NCBI GenBank assembly: GCA_013400115.1
Contig: VXBP01004389.1
Span: 62,001-126,000 of the forward strand
Reading direction: 5' to 3'
Source of the DNA: Rhinopomastus cyanomelas
Lineage: Eukaryota > Chordata > Aves > Bucerotiformes > Rhinopomastidae
Length of the DNA: 64,000 nucleotides
This document shows, one piece after another, positions 24,711 to 35,700 of this stretch. Each line of letters starts with the position of its first letter. Position 1 is the first letter of the stretch. The notes beneath the pieces are model-generated. The model saw nothing but the letters and a program-made list of their open reading frames with translations, was not told the DNA's origin and made no database searches. A program made the translations under genes and the position numbers.

Positions 24711-27700
24711 ATGGCGCTGTGTGTGCGCTTGGGCCAGGCCGGCACCGTCCCGCTCCTGGGGCTCGGCACATGGAAGGTAACCGCGACTGCGTACGGACCC
24801 AGGCAGGACTGGTGGAACCGGTCCTCTTCACCCCCGCTCCCCTGGTGTCCTGAGCGACCCTCGGAGCCTCACGCGCGAAGAGCAAATTAAGACCTGTTCA
24901 CGTTTTTCACTCGAGGCCCCCCCAGGTAAGGTGGAAGCTGCGGTGATGGCTGCCATCGATGCCGGGTACCGGCACTTTGACTGCGCCTACGTGTACCGGA
25001 ACGAGAAGGAGATTGGGGAAGGCATCCAGCAGAAAATCAGGGAGGGCGCTGTGAAGCGAGAGGACCTCTTCATCGTCAGTAAGGTAGCGGTCGGAGGTGG
25101 GCTGGGACCACGGGCAGACCGTCTTTACCTGTGATGTTTTTAAACAAGTCTCTTAATCCTGTAGTTTTGGAGAGTCTGATAATGTAAATCACTCCTGTCA
25201 CTGTTTTTTGCTTCACCTAACCAGGGCAGTGACAGGGTTTTATTCTTCCCAGTCCACTGATAGTAATTTTTATTATGAAGCCGCTGGATGCAAAGAGTGA
25301 GCTCCTTAAGCTTTAAGCAGGGAGAAGGATCACCCTGACTGTCTGGTGGCAGCTTTCTTCATCAGTCAATCCAGTAACACTGAGGAAGTGAAAACTCCAA
25401 GATCTCCTAGAAAATCTGCATAAGAGTTGAGCACCACAACCCTGCTGTGGTTTGACACTCTGCTGAGGAATCTCAGAAGTGCTGGGGAATGGATGAGGAG
25501 AGGCCATCTGCAGACCAACTGATGCAGAAGACAGGAAGCAGAAAAAAAGGGAGAGTGGGCCAGGTAGCACCAAACCAGGCAGAAACCTGTGAGACAGTGG
25601 TGTCATGAACGGATGCAGAGGGAGAAACTGGTTGGTAGTGGCACCTCACTGACTGTTAAGCACAGCAGAGGAGGTGAGCCTGGCAGTGCCTGATGCTTGT
25701 TCCAGCAGCAGAGCTCACAATCCTGCCAAAGGGGCATCTGTACTGTGTGGGGAAGATGGTGTTCTGACCACCTTGGGAGAGTGTAAACTGCTCAACACAT
25801 GTCCCAAGGATAGAGTGGTGGATGATGCCTCTCTGCCTTGCTTACCAAGGAAAACAGGCTGTGTGGCTTGAATCTGAAGATGCTTCTTACTACGGGAGAT
25901 GTTGGTGCCAACCACATCTTTGTGGCTTGTTTGTATTTGCTTGGCTTTGTCTCCCGCATGCAGTGTGGGAATTTTCCGCGTGGTCAGGACTGACAGACAC
26001 ACACCTTCATTTATGTCACCTGTTATCAAGGTAGATGCTGTGTAAAAGGCGGTAGCACACATCGCGTCTCGTTGAACTAGAGGACTTTGTTACGATCTTG
26101 CTCAATCACCCATGCTGCCATGGCATGTGCTGCTGCTGAACCCTAACCCTGACACGGAGCAGTCCCATCGCAGTTAGGATAGTCTCATTCCATGTCACCT
26201 CCCCAAGAAGATGGAGGATTTTTGTCCTGTGCAGGACAGCACCTTCTAGCTTTAACACAGGAGGTCACTTGCTGGCTTGGTTTTTTTTCCCCCTCTAGCT
26301 ATGGTGCACATTTTATGAAAAGCCTCTGGTGAAGGGAGCCTGCCAGAAGACTCTTGCTGACCTGAAACTGGATTACCTGGATCTCTACCTCATGCACTGG
26401 CCTTTTGGTTTGAAGGTATGGTAGCAGCCACGTTGCACAGAATCACCAGAATTGGAAGGGATCAGTAGAGATCACCTAGTTCAACTCCTGCAGTTCAACA
26501 CTGCAATAGGCTGCCCAGTGCAATGGCAGAGTCACCATGAGAATGGAGCCCATAGTTCTGAGTGGTTTGTCTCCCTGCAAGTGGGTGTTTGCGTCCAGCA
26601 GGCCACCCTGCTTTTGTGGAATGGTCACTGTCAGAAGTGCCTAAAATTCCTCCAGCCCCTCAGGAAGAAATGTCTGGACGTAGACAGGCATTAGTGTTCT
26701 TCCCTGCACTCGAATTTTGAGCTGTTGGATTGTCAGCTCGTGTGGCATTAATAAGCAAATGACTCAACAGATTTTTCTTTGTCACTGACAGGCAGGAGAG
26801 GAGCTGCTTCCCACAGATGACAAAGGCATGTCAATACCCAGCAACACAGATATTCTGCAGACATGGGAGGTAGGTTCAGCCACAGCAGAAGAGACATGTC
26901 CTCTGTCCTCAGCAGTGTCGTTACCTTCAGCAGTCACAGAATGGCTCCACCACACACATGCAGAAGTAGTTGGAAATACACAAAAGTATGTGCTAGCTCT
27001 GAAACACGTGCATGCTTGGTCAAGCCCATTATTCCCATTCACTGTGGGTTAGCATCTCAAGTCAGAGCTGCAGAGTCACTTTCAGTGGAGCTGGAAACCA
27101 CACTGAAGTTAGAAAAAATCATTTACTCAGTCACAACTCACGTGTTCTCACGTCGCTCTTGAGCTGCTCAAACAGGTTTTTCAGAAATAAATAGTTAGGT
27201 TGTGATCCTGCCACCCTCCTAGGGAATAGCTGTGACAACGTTTTGACAGCCTTGGTGACAGAGTTATCTTTTCTTCGTGTAACTCAGTGAAATTCACCCT
27301 CTCAGCAATGATTTAGGGCTTTGGTGTGATAGGCATGGCACTAGCAGAACCCTCTTTTCTCCTTCAGGATCAAAAATCTGGCAAGTCAAACTGATGTTGT
27401 ACTTTCCATGAGGAGAAACAAACCACACCAGGAAGAAGATGTTCAGGTGCTGTCTTGTGCACTGGTTGCTGACTTTGCACTCCTTTCCATTAGGCCATGG
27501 AAGAGCTAGTAGATGCTGGTCTGGTAAAAGCTATTGGTATCTCCAACTTCAACCGTGAGCAGATGGAGCGAATCTTGAAGAAGCCAGGACTGAAGCACAA
27601 GCCTGCAAATAACCAGGTAAGCTGCTAAGTGGCAGAGGTGAATAGTTTTCAGGGATCATAAAGATCTGATTGCAGTTGAATGAGGAGATAGAGAAGGGAG

Positions 27701-30562
27701 AACAAAGCAGACTCGGCGTGTACTCTAAATCCTGCTCTGTGGGTATTTCCTGGTAGAAAAAGGACCGGAATATCTCCTCTCCATCTCATGTTCTCATCTC
27801 CTTTCTCATCCATCCATCTCCTTTCCATTTCATGTTACAAATTCTGGAGCATTTTCTTATGAAAAGTTCTCTTTAGAGTCACAAGCTGCCATTCTTACTG
27901 TAATCGATGAATTTATAAAGCTTCTCAGAAAAAAGAATCCAAAGAGCACCCAAAATAAAAATCAGGTGCCTTGTAGAATTTCAGCCCTGTCTGGTCACAC
28001 AGACCACATGCAGGGTAAGGTGAAGGCAGCATGTCATTAGAAAATCAGGTTTCAGGAAGAAAGACCTCTAGAGCAGAGGAAGACTACAGTGACTGACTAC
28101 AGCAATCAGTCTCTGCTCCTGTGTTGGCAGATCGAGTGTCATCCGTACCTTTCCCAGGAGAAGCTGATCAACTATTGCCAATCCAAAGGGATCACTGTGA
28201 CAGCATACTGTCCCCTTGGGCGCCCTGACAGGTAATTTCCCAATAGGTTAGTGTGGTTTCAGATTGAAACAGTTAGACTAATTGAATGACTCATGTGTAT
28301 ATTTCTTTAAGTACTCATGCTCCATAAAAGCTGTCTGGAGTGATTCTTTACCATTTGTCTTTTTATTGGTTTTCTCTGTATAGCAGTAAGCCAGAGGATC
28401 CTTCCCTTCTGGATGATCCCAAGATCAAAGAGATTGCAGCCAGGCACAACAAAACCCCTGCACAAGTACGTAGGTGCTGCACAGTGGGTAACCCCTCCTG
28501 TGTTACAGACATAAGGAAAGCAGTGGTGGGTAGAACTTCCATCCCTTCCCCTTGAACACTACTTTGATTTTTCCCTAACAGTGCAGACTTTCATTAGATG
28601 GCTGGCAAGACATGCTACTGTTGGCTCTTTGACCCTCAAAACAATTCTTCCCCTGCCTCCAGATGTCACTTCCCTGCTCAAGCCCTCTTGCAGAGAGTGA
28701 ACACCTTGCACAGACCACTGAAAGGGCAGAAAAGGAAATCATTGCCTCAAAACCAGATGGGAAACGAGGTCTCCTGTCCTGTGTGGGCCTCCACCGTTTC
28801 CCTCATCGTCAAGGAAGTGCTACCTGGGCTGCACAGACAGGAGTGATTTGGAATGCAGCTCTGCAGGAGTGCATGTAGCTTAGGGAAAGCAGCTGTTGGA
28901 ACGCGCTCTACTTCCTCCAGAGCAGGAACTGCTGCCTCTCTGATTCACTTGTCTGTTCCTGCAGGTTCTCCTTCGCTTCCAGATCCAGAGAAACGTGATT
29001 GTGATTCCCAAGTCTGTCACACCACAGCGCATCGTGGAGAACTTCAAGGTGAGTCATTAGCAGTGGCCTGGGTGCTCCCTGCCCCCTGCACAGCAAGCAA
29101 AGATCGATCATTTCCCACCCTTCCCAAGTCCTCCTCAGGCAAGAGAACTGGGCTTTATCCTGTATGTCTGGAAGCTAGAGCTATAATGAAAACTGGAGCT
29201 GGAGATAGTATGCTCATAGCCTTGTCTGTCATCTTGTAGTGTCTCATGTTCTCTTGTGGATAAAGTGGTGGGCAGAGCTTGCCTGTAGCCCGAGAACAAC
29301 AACGTTCCTCAAAGCATAGAGTAAGAGTGAAGATTCATGGTGTCAGTAAGCCAGGCTGCTCCTCGGACTGTTAAGTCAGGGTTTTGATCCTGATACAGGG
29401 CATCAAGGTTTCAGAAGTATCGTAGTTAGACTGACAGTCTTCTGGATGTTTCTTTGGAGCTCAATACATCCTCTGCAGCCACAGGCATTCTGAAGCACTG
29501 AGGTGCTCACCAAACACCTTGTAAGCCAGCACTCGCAATCCTCTTGTTTGTTCCTTCTGCTGGTAGACTCTCTAAAATCCAAAGTTACTTATTTCTCCTT
29601 TCACTGTCACACACACTTCTAACCAGCACCCTTTCTGATGTGAACGTGCTCTTTAATCGTAACGAGTCTCGCTTGTGATGTCATTTTGCTCAAAGAGGTG
29701 ATTTTCGGCTGTTTCTCTCACTAGGTGTTTGACTTTGAACTGAGCAAAGACGAGATGTCAACTCTTCTTAGCTTAAACAGAAACCACAGGATCTGTGAAA
29801 TGACCATGTAAGCGACAGCTTGTTTCTTTCTGACTCTTAACAATCTTCACTGGGCTCTCTTGGGTACTGGTAGAGCTGTTTAAAGTGGGTGCATCTTCAA
29901 ATCTGAAATAATCCAGGGGATGAAGCATCTGTTTTTAACATCTTGGCATTACACTTTCACCTTATTGACTAAAGGATGACCGCAAGTTATACTTGACATT
30001 CATTGTGCATCTTTCCTCCAGAAGGAATTCCAAAAGGAGGATTCCAGGTGATGACTTTGGCTCTCTCCATACTGGAGAAATGGGTGTTAGGCAGTTGTTA
30101 AAGTAGGGGGCTTTCTTTGCCGCGTTACTACAATCTGATGTCAGCCCTTTCCATACGTTGTTGTGGGAGGGGATGACCATCTGGAGTGCAGCATGAGGAG
30201 CACCTGTCTGCAGACGTGCCTGTAGCAAGACAAGGAGTCTTGGCTGAAAGGCGGCAGAAGCGGCTGTTCCCTCTTCACAGAGTATGAGCTCTAACTCTCT
30301 CTCTAGAAAGTAACTGTGTCTCAGCACGCCTGAATGAGCAAAAACTTGAGCTTGTTGGTCACGTCTGCCATTTCCATACTAATAAGTCTCTTAAATTCAT
30401 TCTGCAGTGACACGATTCGGAGCCTCCCTTGAAGGCCCTGCTATGCGTGCGCCCAGTGTAGTTCTCTACAGCATTTATTTCAGCCTTGGGTTTCATCTTT
30501 CCCCTTTGATTTCCTCCAGGTGCAAAAATCACAAGGAGTACCCTTTCAATGTGGAGTACTGA
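24711..30562 (+). CDS. AKR1B10: Aldo-keto reductase family 1 member B, copy 1 (AKR1B10-like), ten exons
   Basis: Exons are 24711-24776, 24916-25083, 26299-26415, 26792-26869, 27494-27616, 28131-28231, 28384-28465, 28965-29048, 29725-29807 and 30520-30562. They encode 314 aa. The product is an NADPH-dependent aldehyde reductase of the aldose-reductase group, a cytosolic (beta/alpha)8 barrel. The tetrad Asp44, Tyr49, Lys78 and His111 is intact, as is the cofactor phosphate motif IPKSVTPQRI..N. Exon phases equal those of copy 2 and of human AKR1B genes. Oddities, in human AKR1B1 numbering without Met: pocket Phe122 is Leu, Trp219 is missing because exon 6 ends six bases early (..RPD-SSKPED), and Trp295 is His with Glu at 299. 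Exon 1 is also divergent (MALCVRLGQAGTVPLLGLG). The exon 2 acceptor is a weak GAG with a stronger out-of-frame CAG ten bases further on. The gene looks intact but functionally shifted, or in early decay. Confidence 0.93.
26436..26690 (-). mobile_element. CR1 fragment in intron 3 of AKR1B copy 1
   Basis: The plus strand begins AGAATCACCAGAATTGGAAG, GGATCAGTAGAGATCACCTAG, TTCAACTCCTGCA, which is the reverse complement of a CR1 3' end. Similarity fades after about 26,560. It sits inside the 376-base intron 3 and accounts for most of its length. Confidence 0.7.
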
Positions 30563-30955
30563 GGGCTCTCTTATCCTGCCCTCCTGCAGGAGGAGCTTCT
30601 GCTGCTTCCTGGAGTGGTGCACTGCGTAGTTTCCACACCGAGTTTCTCCTGCCAGCAAAGGCACAGTACATGCGTTCCGTGACTTTGGTTGGGGTTTTGT
30701 TCTGGAGATCAAAATAGGGGCTATAATAATTCTCCACTCATTAGCCAAGTGTCTCTGCATGGCTGAAATAGCAAAACAAGAAACATGTAGAATGAACTCA
30801 CTGCTGATTTTTTACTTTTGATTTTGTGTCTTCTGTCACCACCACTTAAAGGCTTCAGGGTCAGGAAGAAGATCCACTCTGAAAGAGTTAATTGCATAAT
30901 AATCGCTGCCTGAAGGAAAAAGACAACACTTGACTTCTGGAGCACAGCCAAGAAG

Positions 30956-31166
30956 AATAAATATGAGAAATGTCTGGACTGACACATAGCATCTGATTCT
31001 GGGTCTCACATCAGTCACATTCTTTTATGGGCTGAAATTGAACAGAGATCAGGTGGTTCGGCTCTGGCAGGGAAATGGACCCGATGATCTTTCCAGGTCC
31101 CTTCCGATCCCTGATGTTCTGTGATTCTGTGATTAGTGTTTGGTTTTTTTTCTGATTAAAAATAAA
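30956..31166 (+). terminator. Candidate poly(A) signals of AKR1B copy 1
   Basis: AATAAA occurs at 30,956-30,961, 394 bases after the stop, and again at 31,161-31,166. A CR1 tail (31,045-31,135) lies between them, so use of the distal signal would carry repeat sequence in the 3' UTR. The choice cannot be made from sequence alone. Confidence 0.5.
31045..31135 (+). mobile_element. CR1 3' tail
   Basis: GACCCGATGATCTTTCCAGG, TCCCTTCCGATCCCTGATG and then TCTGTGAT twice make an intact CR1 3' terminus with its short terminal repeats, in plus orientation. Confidence 0.9.
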
Positions 31167-31461
31167 ATATATCTAGATTTCTACTGGTTTGAAAGTTCCA
31201 GTGTGGGGGAAAAAAAAAAAGACTAAACCATTTACATCAAGAATGGAAATTAAAAACATCGTCCATATCCATAGGATGTCACAGGAACGATGAGATCTCT
31301 TCTTGATCAAAAGTTGGGGTAACCTGGTAAGCTTTGTTTCACACAACAGTGCTGACAAGAGCAGGAGAGCTATTTCAATACCTGGTGGATGCCCTGTGTC
31401 CGTGGTACAAGTACTGATCTATAACATGATCATGACATCAAGCTGTATGGTCTGGCAAAAG

Positions 31462-31703
31462 CATGTGACATTTCAGCTGTATCTTTTGCTAATTTTCAGA
31501 GGATTAGCAAAAAAACCACCTCTAGCCTGTCGGCCACGTCACACAGCTTAGTGTCTTTAGCAAACCTANACATGTGACATTTCAGTTCTATCTTGAGCAA
31601 CTGGGCAGTCTGAAAACTTCCTTGAGAACAAGAGGATTAGCAAAAAAACCACCTCCAGCCTGTCAGCCACGTCACACAGCTTAGTGTCTTTAGCAAACCT
31701 AGG
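31462..31703. repeat. Imperfect tandem duplication with an unresolved base at the junction
   Basis: Unit 1 (31,462-31,569) and unit 2 (31,570-31,703) both start with CATGTGACATTTCAG and both contain GAGGATTAGCAAAAAAACCA followed by about 50 near-identical bases ending GCAAACCTA. Unit 2 has an extra segment of about 25 bases in the middle. The single N of the window is at 31,569, exactly where the units meet. Confidence 0.9.
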
Positions 31704-31880
31704 GTTCACTCAATGCCACACTCCACATTACTGAGAAAGATATTAAACAGCACCAGTCCCAAAACAGGCCCCTGAAGAGCATCACTTGTAACTGATCTCC
31801 ACTTGGACACTGAGCCACTGACCACAACCCTTTGCAAGCAACCATCCAGCCAAGTTCTTATCCATGAAGTCATACCCAAG
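31494..31880 (-). mobile_element. CR1 LINE fragment, antisense
   Basis: On the plus strand this reads as the reverse complement of a CR1 internal/3' region: CAGCTTAGTGTCTTTAGCAAA, TTAAACAGCACCAGTCCC, GATCTCCACTTGGACACTGAG and CAACCATCCAGCCAAGTTC are familiar CR1 blocks. The 5' part overlaps the tandem duplication, so that duplication involves CR1 sequence. Confidence 0.85.
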
Positions 31881-31889
31881 GAACAGCTG

Positions 31890-34800
31890 CTGCGCTCCAG
31901 TCACAGTCAAGGAAGATTTGGGCACAGCACCACAGCATCTTTCAGCGTGTTCCATGCACCTGTGGTGCAAACTGCCCTTGGTTCAGACCCAGCCTCTGCT
32001 TGCTAGGCTCTCTAGACCTCATGTAACCTCTGTCCTGTGGCCAAAGGTGAAGCACACGCAGGACCAGCTGCGATCGTCTGCACTTGGCATCCGGACTCGG
32101 CTCCTGTCCGGCGCAGCGAAGCCACCCGGCGCTTTCCCCCACGGCCACCAGAGGGCAGCGAGCACCCACAGGAGACCAGCCTCGTCCCCTTCCCGCGGCC
32201 ACCAGCCTTCAAGCTCCGGCCACAGCCCCTGGCAGTGCCAGGGAGGCATTTCAGATGCCACGTAGCCGGGTGTCTCCCCCCGACCCCGGACAAGAGAGGC
32301 TCGGCCCATCGGATGCAAAGCCCAAGCCACCGACCTTGCTAGCCTCGGGGAGCCAGTTCCCTGGCAGCACCCATTGCTCTGAGCTCAAGTCCAACCACCT
32401 CATCCAACAGTCCTCTTCAACCCAGTTACCCCCCTTCCCGAAACTGCCATGGCTCCAGGGCTGCAGCTGGGGGTCCCAAACCCTCTCACAGGTCTGCACC
32501 ATAAAGAGTTTACTCATCCCAACCAGGGAGCAGCAGGACCTGAGCCCACCAATGTCTTCCCTTGTCCTCTCCACTTCTGGCAGATCCCACCTGGAGAGGG
32601 CTTAGTGCAGAGACACAAGTCCCAGTGACAGCACAGGCAGGCAGATGAATCCCCCACATACTCCCTAGACCCAATCTAGAGCACATGCAGCATGGGGGAT
32701 ACGTGCAGATCAGGTCTCAGGGAATGGATCCCCAAACCTCCTTTTCAACCAGCACTCAATCCCAAGCCATCAAAACAATCAAGGTTCCTTTAACAACACG
32801 AGGAGAAATATCATTGGAGGTATTTGCTTTTATGGCTGTGCCACCTTTCCTCTCACTGGGCAGGTGACCAAACACATAACCATACAGTTGCACATTGAGT
32901 TTCATGGGAAAATAGTAAACTCTTTGTTCAAGAGAAGAGCTGCCTTAGGACTTCCTTTCAAAAGTTTTAATTTTCAGTCCATGAGCATGTAATCCAGGAA
33001 TATTCAATTTGCAGTTTCCTGGAGGAAGCAACCCATAGAACCTTCAGCAATGCCCAGGCTGAGCAGAGACAGCTCTAACACCAAACACACACTGTTATTG
33101 AACAATAAAGTTAGAATGCTTGCTAGAGTGCAGGGAGAGACAAAGGTTTAGGCCACTCTTTTCATTGTTACACACTCTTCAGCATGGGTCACCCAGTGGC
33201 TACTGTACCTTCAGATGTTTCCTTGCTCCAGCATCCAACAACTAGCTGTTGTCCCGTCAGAAGTAATTCTTTTCAGCATGGACTTCCTTCAGTACTGTGA
33301 ACATAAATTGGGGCATGAGTTAAGGTGTTTACATAGGTCTCAGAGGTAGCTAGAATTGTTTGAGGCTGTCACTGAGCAGCACGTGGTCTTCACAGATCAT
33401 CCCCTAACAGCTCCTGCAATTCAAGTCCTGTAATTCCACCCTTCACCTAATGGAAATTCTATTAAGAATTGTTTCACCCTTATATAAACTCTACTTTTGA
33501 CATCACTGCAATATTTATGTATATTCACTATAATCTCCAACCCTTGTCCCTATAGACCAGTATAGTTAACACCTCACCAAAGTGAACATAACACACACCA
33601 CAAACCCTCCATGTCCCCAGCAGACAAAAATATTGGAAGCAGCACTGCAACAACCTTAATATATACTTTCCAACCCCTTCTAAAACTTTTTCTGAGGTCA
33701 GTCATATCACTGGACTCCTAGCTTTATCCTTGGCCATGCCACCAGTCTCTGACTTGTCTTCTGGCATGCTGCCTCCAGTAAGTCACTCCCTGCAAAAGCT
33801 CCTACATGGATTAAAAGGGAGGGGGAAAAAAAAGAAAACCCCTCCTCCTCTGCACAGTTCCTCACCACCAGCACTCCCTGCAAAGAAACAGCTGACCATG
33901 TTGTCAAGGACACAGTGCCCAAAGTGCTGTTGTCACCCGGTGGTGACACATGCAGTAACTCTTCTTCCCCAAGGCCCTGCTCCCACATGATGGCCCCTGG
34001 CAAGCCTTTGGGAGAGCTAAACTGTAGAAAGACAATTTGCCTTAGAAAATCTGGGCACAAAAGTGAAGAACAAAACCAAAATACACCATTTCTGCCTGAA
34101 GCCTCTTGTGACAAGATGAAAAAAAGAAACCACCAGGAAAAAATGAACCCGTGGGTAACAGATAAGGGCTGAATTACCTAATGGTTTTGTGATCCAAGAG
34201 GAAACACATCTGATCCTGCTGGGGATGGTTGATGGCACTGATGTAAAACAGGAGGCACATTAAAGAGGAAAACTAATTACCTTGCCTGCCCTTAGTTAAG
34301 TGGAGCAAAGAAAACCAAGCTGTAGAACGCAGGGGCCTCTGTTCTGGGAGAGGCACCCAGAGCAAACAGCAGCACCTGAAGCAACGTCTCCACGTGTGAG
34401 TAACCAGCACAGCTCAAGGGTAAGTTTGGTTTTTTTCCACTGCACTGCAGCCTCTTACCAGAACAGTGTATGCTTGTGTGCAAACATTTCAAAGCCAGTT
34501 TGGGATGTGAGACTACTGGCTACCTACCACACACGATTACAGTCATGCATTTTATCCTGAAATGTCCTCAGCATTCCCTACAAACAGGAGGACCCACTAA
34601 AAAAGTCACTGCTCCTCTACTGCGACTTGCAAAACACTTTTTAAAAACCTCTCCTGACACTCCAAATAAAGTTCTTTTTTTAACTCACTTTATCCTAAAT
34701 TACTCCTAAGCCACCGTTCACTTTCCCTTGACGCTGAAGCTGCATTTGCCCCATCTGGAGTTGGGATAAGGTTCTCCCCACTCTCACAAGCCAGTCACGG

Positions 34801-34915
34801 GTGTTTCTAGCCATCTGAATGGATCAGAAGGTTCACAAGGCTCTGACCAAGGGGGCCAACCCAGGCCAGGAGCTGCTCCAGCAAAAAGCTCAACCTTTCC
34901 TGGGTCTGCAGCTCA
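31890..34915. other. Intergenic spacer between the two AKR1B genes
   Basis: The first part (about 32,040-32,360) is GC- and CpG-richer than its surroundings and holds a CTCF-like core. From 32,600 to 34,900 the sequence turns AT-richer with no supported exon. Open frames here are short and antisense pairs overlap heavily, as expected from chance in GC-rich DNA. Confidence 0.6.
32143..32161 (+). promoter_or_regulatory. CTCF-like binding core
   Basis: GGCCACCAGAGGGCAGCGA closely matches the vertebrate CTCF core (CCACYAGRKGGCRS). It lies in a CpG-rich patch between the two tandem AKR1B genes, a typical place for an insulator or loop anchor. The motif is seen directly; occupancy is inferred. Confidence 0.7.
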
Positions 34916-35425
34916 CAAGAACGGGAGGGGCTGGAGAAGACCTCTGAAGATCACCTTGTCTAACCTCCCCTGCTAGTGCAGGATCACTTAGAGAAGGTCA
35001 TGAAGGGGCCTGTCCAGGTGGATTTCGAACAAGTCCAGAGGTGGAGATTCCACAACCTCTCTGGACAGCAGTTTCAGTGCTTTGTCACCCTCACCATGAA
35101 AAAGTTTTTCCTCATGGTTCAACTGAGCTTCCTGCTTTCAAGTCTGTACTTACTGCTCTTGTCCTGCCGCTGGACACCATCCCGAAGAGCCAGGTCCCAT
35201 CCTCCTGTTGTAAGCATTAGAGATCCCCCTCCTCAGCCTCCTCCTCTGCAAGCTAAACAGCCCCAGCTTTCGCAGCCTCTCCTGTTAAGGCAGAAGCTCC
35301 AGCCGCCCTGACCGTCTGAGTGTCTTTATGCACTGAACTCTCCCCAGTAGCTCCCTGTCCCTTTTGAACTGGGGAGCCCACAACTGGGCCCAGATGCGGC
35401 CTCACGAACGCCCTACACGCAGTCT
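34915..35425 (-). mobile_element. CR1 LINE 3' fragment (about 500 bases) abutting the AKR1B copy 2 promoter
   Basis: Read on the minus strand this runs from internal CR1 sequence to the 3' end. Plus-strand landmarks are CACAACTGGGCCCAGATGCG, TCGCAGCCTCTCCTGTTAAG, GTCCTGCCGCTGGACACCAT, CACCATGAAAAAGTTTTTCC and GGTGGATTTCGAACAAGTCC. It ends about 280 bases before the AKR1B copy 2 start codon. Confidence 0.92.
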
Positions 35426-35539
35426 CAAGACGCGGCTCAGGATCGCGTACTCCGTGCCATCCGCGCCCCGAAGGGGACTAGGGTGTCATATCACCGCACA
35501 GCAGCCTCCGGTCTGGGGGTTCCAGCGGCTGACGAGCAC

Positions 35540-35700
35540 TCCAGCCCCCCGGGCTGCGCCGGGCCCCGCTCGGCCAGCAGCTGCGCCGCGGCCCGCCCCG
35601 CGGTACCGCCCCGCTCCGCTCAGCGCCGCGCCGGGGCGGGCCGGGCCGGGCCGCTATTAAAGGCGCTGGGCCGGGAGCTGCCGGGGCTGTGTGCAGAGCC
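35540..35700 (+). promoter_or_regulatory. GC-rich promoter with TATA-like box, AKR1B copy 2
   Basis: A dense GC block directly before the ATG at 35,701 holds GCCGGGGCGGGCC-type Sp boxes. TATTAAA at 35,655-35,661 is placed as a TATA box for a start near 35,685-35,690, giving a very short leader. This differs from copy 1, which relies on CCAAT boxes, so the two genes are probably regulated differently. Confidence 0.7.

Noticed and set aside
35364..35660. Open frame upstream of AKR1B copy 2
   Set aside because: It runs from CR1 sequence into the GC-rich promoter and ends before the real start. It is a composite artefact.
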